A stretch of 34,631 nt of DNA from an uncultured Clostridia bacterium (GTDB lineage Bacteria > Bacillota > Clostridia > Christensenellales > CAG-314): positions 228,104 through 262,734 of the forward strand of contig CANOTO010000001.1 of assembly GCA_947570215.1 (NCBI GenBank). The letters are read 5' to 3'. How positions within the stretch are numbered: position 1 is the stretch's first letter; each line of letters starts with the position of its first letter. The notes under the pieces are model-generated. The model searched no databases. It was not told where the DNA came from and saw nothing but the letters and a program-made list of their open reading frames with translations. Both the position numbers and the translations under genes were made by a program. Of the stretch, positions 33,343-34,631 are shown piece by piece.

Positions 33343-33371
33343 AATATACTCAAAATAGCCGCTCTTGTCAA
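33343..33371 (-). promoter_or_regulatory. Sigma-A promoter of the M60 peptidase gene
   Basis: A perfect TTGACA (33366-33371), a 17-base spacer and TATATT (33343-33348) on the minus strand. The predicted start near 33336 falls inside a 7-bp inverted repeat (33324-33330 with 33335-33341), which could be an operator or a 5' stem. Confidence 0.85.
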
Positions 33372-33411
33372 TTTTTTGCGCGGTTTTAACCTGCCGGCGC
33401 TGTAAAAAAGG

Positions 33412-33442
33412 AAAAGCGGGTAAAGCTGTAAACCGTCCCCGC
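33412..33442 (-). terminator. Possible terminator of the collagen-like gene
   Basis: GCGGG (33438-33442) and CCCGC (33416-33420) on the minus strand can pair across a 17-base loop, followed by TTTTCC and a longer T run. The stem is short and the loop large, so this is only a candidate. It lies about 45 bp after the stop at 33486. Confidence 0.4.
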
Positions 33443-33485
33443 CGACAAATTACCGAAAAGACAAACTAATATAAATGCTCAAAAT

Positions 33486-34466
33486 CTAAAAAGCAAACGC
33501 GAATTCTCCTATAAACGTAAACCCGTCGGAAGTTACCGAACGCACGCGCACGGCGTTGCGGTTGGCTACGGACAGGATAAGGTCGCCGGGCGCAAGCTCG
33601 TCCTTGGTGTAGGATACGCTGCTTACGTCGTAGCGGCCTACGCCTGCGGAAAACGCTTCCGTAGAAATGTAGAAGCCCGAGCCCGATTCGCCCTTATCAC
33701 CCTTGGGACCGCGGTCGCCCCTGTCGCCCTTATCGCCTTTTTCTCCTTTGTCTCCCTTAGGTCCGGACAATACGCCCTGATTCTGCCAAACGGCGGCGCC
33801 GTTGCTTTGCACCAACGCGTAAATGGCTCGCGGGGCTTGTTCCCCCACGAAATAAGCCGTACCCAATTCCGTTTCGTCTGCGGAAGGAAGAGCTTCGACG
33901 GAAACGACCGTACCCGTCACGCGGAAGGAGTTGCCGTTTGCGCCGGAGTCGCCCTTATCACCCTTTTCCCCTTGCAAACCGCGCAGACCGCGAATGTTAT
34001 TGTAATAATGAACTGACACATAGGATTCTCCGGAAATATCATTACCCATATCAACCCTGAAAACGTTACCGTTTTTATCAAGTAGCAGGTCGTTAGTATA
34101 TACTATACCGCTACGGTAATAGGGAATAGCGATAAAAGAAATGGGTATGCGCGTAGTACTTGCGTCTACGCTTGAAGATAAAGTTAAAACGCTTGCCCCG
34201 GGCGCGCCGTCCTGACCCATTGCACCCCTTTCACCGCTGTCGCCTTTTTCTCCCCTATCCCCCTTAGGTCCGACGATACAGTTTGCAATACCGTCCATAA
34301 CGTCCGCGGCAAAGCGGTTGAAGGTTTCCGCCGTTAGCGGCGTGCCTTGTTCCGTCGCGCCGTCGTCTAATACCATTGTGTAGGTTTTAACGATACCGTT
34401 TTCGTCCGTAAGCTTGACGCGTCCGGGGTTAGTTGCTTTTCTGTTAGTAAATTTCATAATTTCCAT
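33486..34466 (-). CDS. Collagen-like protein with phage-tail-fibre-like segments
   Basis: From the ATG at 34466 (AAAGGAG eight bases upstream) the protein has 326 residues. An N-terminal part ending near residue 65 contains GTPLTAETFN, like the ATEEGTPLN segment common at the start of phage tail-fibre proteins. Three Gly-X-Y tracts follow at about 66-92, 160-180 and 235-264, rich in GEKGDK/GDRG triplets. The segment between the last two (about 182-230, with EALPSADETELGTAYFVG) resembles linkers in collagen-like tail fibres. A C-terminal globular domain ends in FAFAF. A trimeric fibre is expected. No signal peptide and no other phage gene are visible. The frame stays open to the right edge, so a longer protein cannot be fully excluded. 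Confidence 0.8.
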   Translation of the reverse strand: MEIMKFTNRKATNPGRVKLTDENGIVKTYTMVLDDGATEQGTPLTAETFNRFAADVMDGIANCIVGPKGDRGEKGDSGERGAMGQDGAPGASVLTLSSSVDASTTRIPISFIAIPYYRSGIVYTNDLLLDKNGNVFRVDMGNDISGESYVSVHYYNNIRGLRGLQGEKGDKGDSGANGNSFRVTGTVVSVEALPSADETELGTAYFVGEQAPRAIYALVQSNGAAVWQNQGVLSGPKGDKGEKGDKGDRGDRGPKGDKGESGSGFYISTEAFSAGVGRYDVSSVSYTKDELAPGDLILSVANRNAVRVRSVTSDGFTFIGEFAFAF

Positions 34467-34631
34467 TTTGTTTTCTCCTTTAATAACTATTTTTATTGTT
34501 TCGGCGTTGCCGCCAAATGTGAGCAAACGCGCGTTTGCCCTGTTTGCGTCCTTTTTGCCGAGCTTCGGCGTAAAGTACGGGGACGCCGCCGTAAAAAATG
34601 AACCGCAATTGTTTTGCGCCGTTTGTGCTGA
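34467..34631 (-). other. Leader or 3' end of an upstream gene, with a 16-bp palindrome
   Basis: This stretch lies upstream of the collagen-like start and reaches the window edge. All three minus-strand frames are open over most of it, and the one in phase with the collagen-like gene has no stop at all. It holds a perfect 16-bp palindrome (34523-34538) and a GGCG/CGCC hairpin with a GCAA loop just downstream. I see no clear promoter, so transcription may begin outside the window. Confidence 0.4.

Noticed and set aside
33660..34270. Short repeated DNA units resembling a tandem-repeat or CRISPR-like array
   Set aside because: The period is 9 bases or multiples and encodes Gly-X-Y triplets; there are no constant repeats with unique spacers.
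34520..34570. GGACGCAAAC and GGGCAAAC strings suggesting a c-di-GMP (GEMM) riboswitch before the collagen-like gene
   Set aside because: The two strings occur in the opposite order to the GEMM consensus and the required stems are missing.

Overview
The window most likely comes from an uncultured, probably gut-dwelling clostridium (Bacillota, class Clostridia). The evidence is a set of textbook sigma-A promoters with 17-bp spacers, AGGAG-type ribosome binding sites, an orphan Spo0A C-terminal DNA-binding domain, TrkA/TrkH potassium uptake, AsnA, a DUF1893 protein and large membrane-anchored surface proteins. No species can be named from the sequence alone. Apart from possible tail-fibre-like features in the last gene, I see no phage, plasmid, insertion-sequence or CRISPR signature.

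Layout. (i) 1-1.4 kb: the first 15 codons of a secreted protein (minus strand, running off the left edge), divergent from a membrane-anchored PI-PLC X-domain protein. (ii) 1.5-6.0 kb, minus strand: trkH and trkA overlap by 4 bp, preceded by an acyl-CoA synthetase-like AMP-binding enzyme that starts at TTG behind a G8 tract. (iii) 6.3-8.6 kb: a phosphoribosyltransferase divergent from an RluA-type pseudouridine synthase, then a convergent HAD-IB phosphatase and tRNA-Arg(ACG). (iv) 8.8-10.2 kb: DUF1893 gene followed by asnA. (v) 10.3-13.0 kb: an orphan Spo0A-type DNA-binding protein and a REC/HD-GYP/PAS-like/GGDEF protein that carries both c-di-GMP hydrolase and cyclase signatures. (vi) 13.2-34.5 kb: five minus-strand genes, mostly for surface proteins. 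These are a collagen-like protein with phage-tail-fibre-like segments, a 1416-aa M60 metallopeptidase, a 74-aa coiled-coil protein, a 4486-aa MBG/Ig-like repeat protein and a 545-aa membrane protein with a duplicated unnamed domain.

How the genes may work together. Region vi occupies about 60% of the window and looks like a host- or mucus-facing surface locus. The M60 protease could cleave glycoproteins, and its discoidin-like domain could bind glycans. The giant protein would be a stalk or adhesin, and the 545-aa protein, 14 bp downstream, is a candidate cytoplasmic-side partner. The large surface proteins are held by transmembrane segments with charged cytoplasmic tails, and none has a sortase motif. 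The other regions look like ordinary housekeeping and signalling genes.

Regulatory architecture stands out. Two genes (the rluA-like gene and the DUF1893 gene) have a perfect TATAAT exactly 6 nt before their ATG and no ribosome binding site, which predicts leaderless mRNAs. In the second case the promoter is interleaved with the terminator of the gene before it. Most other genes have a recognisable promoter or terminator, listed below. All functions are inferred from motifs read by eye; no database search was possible.
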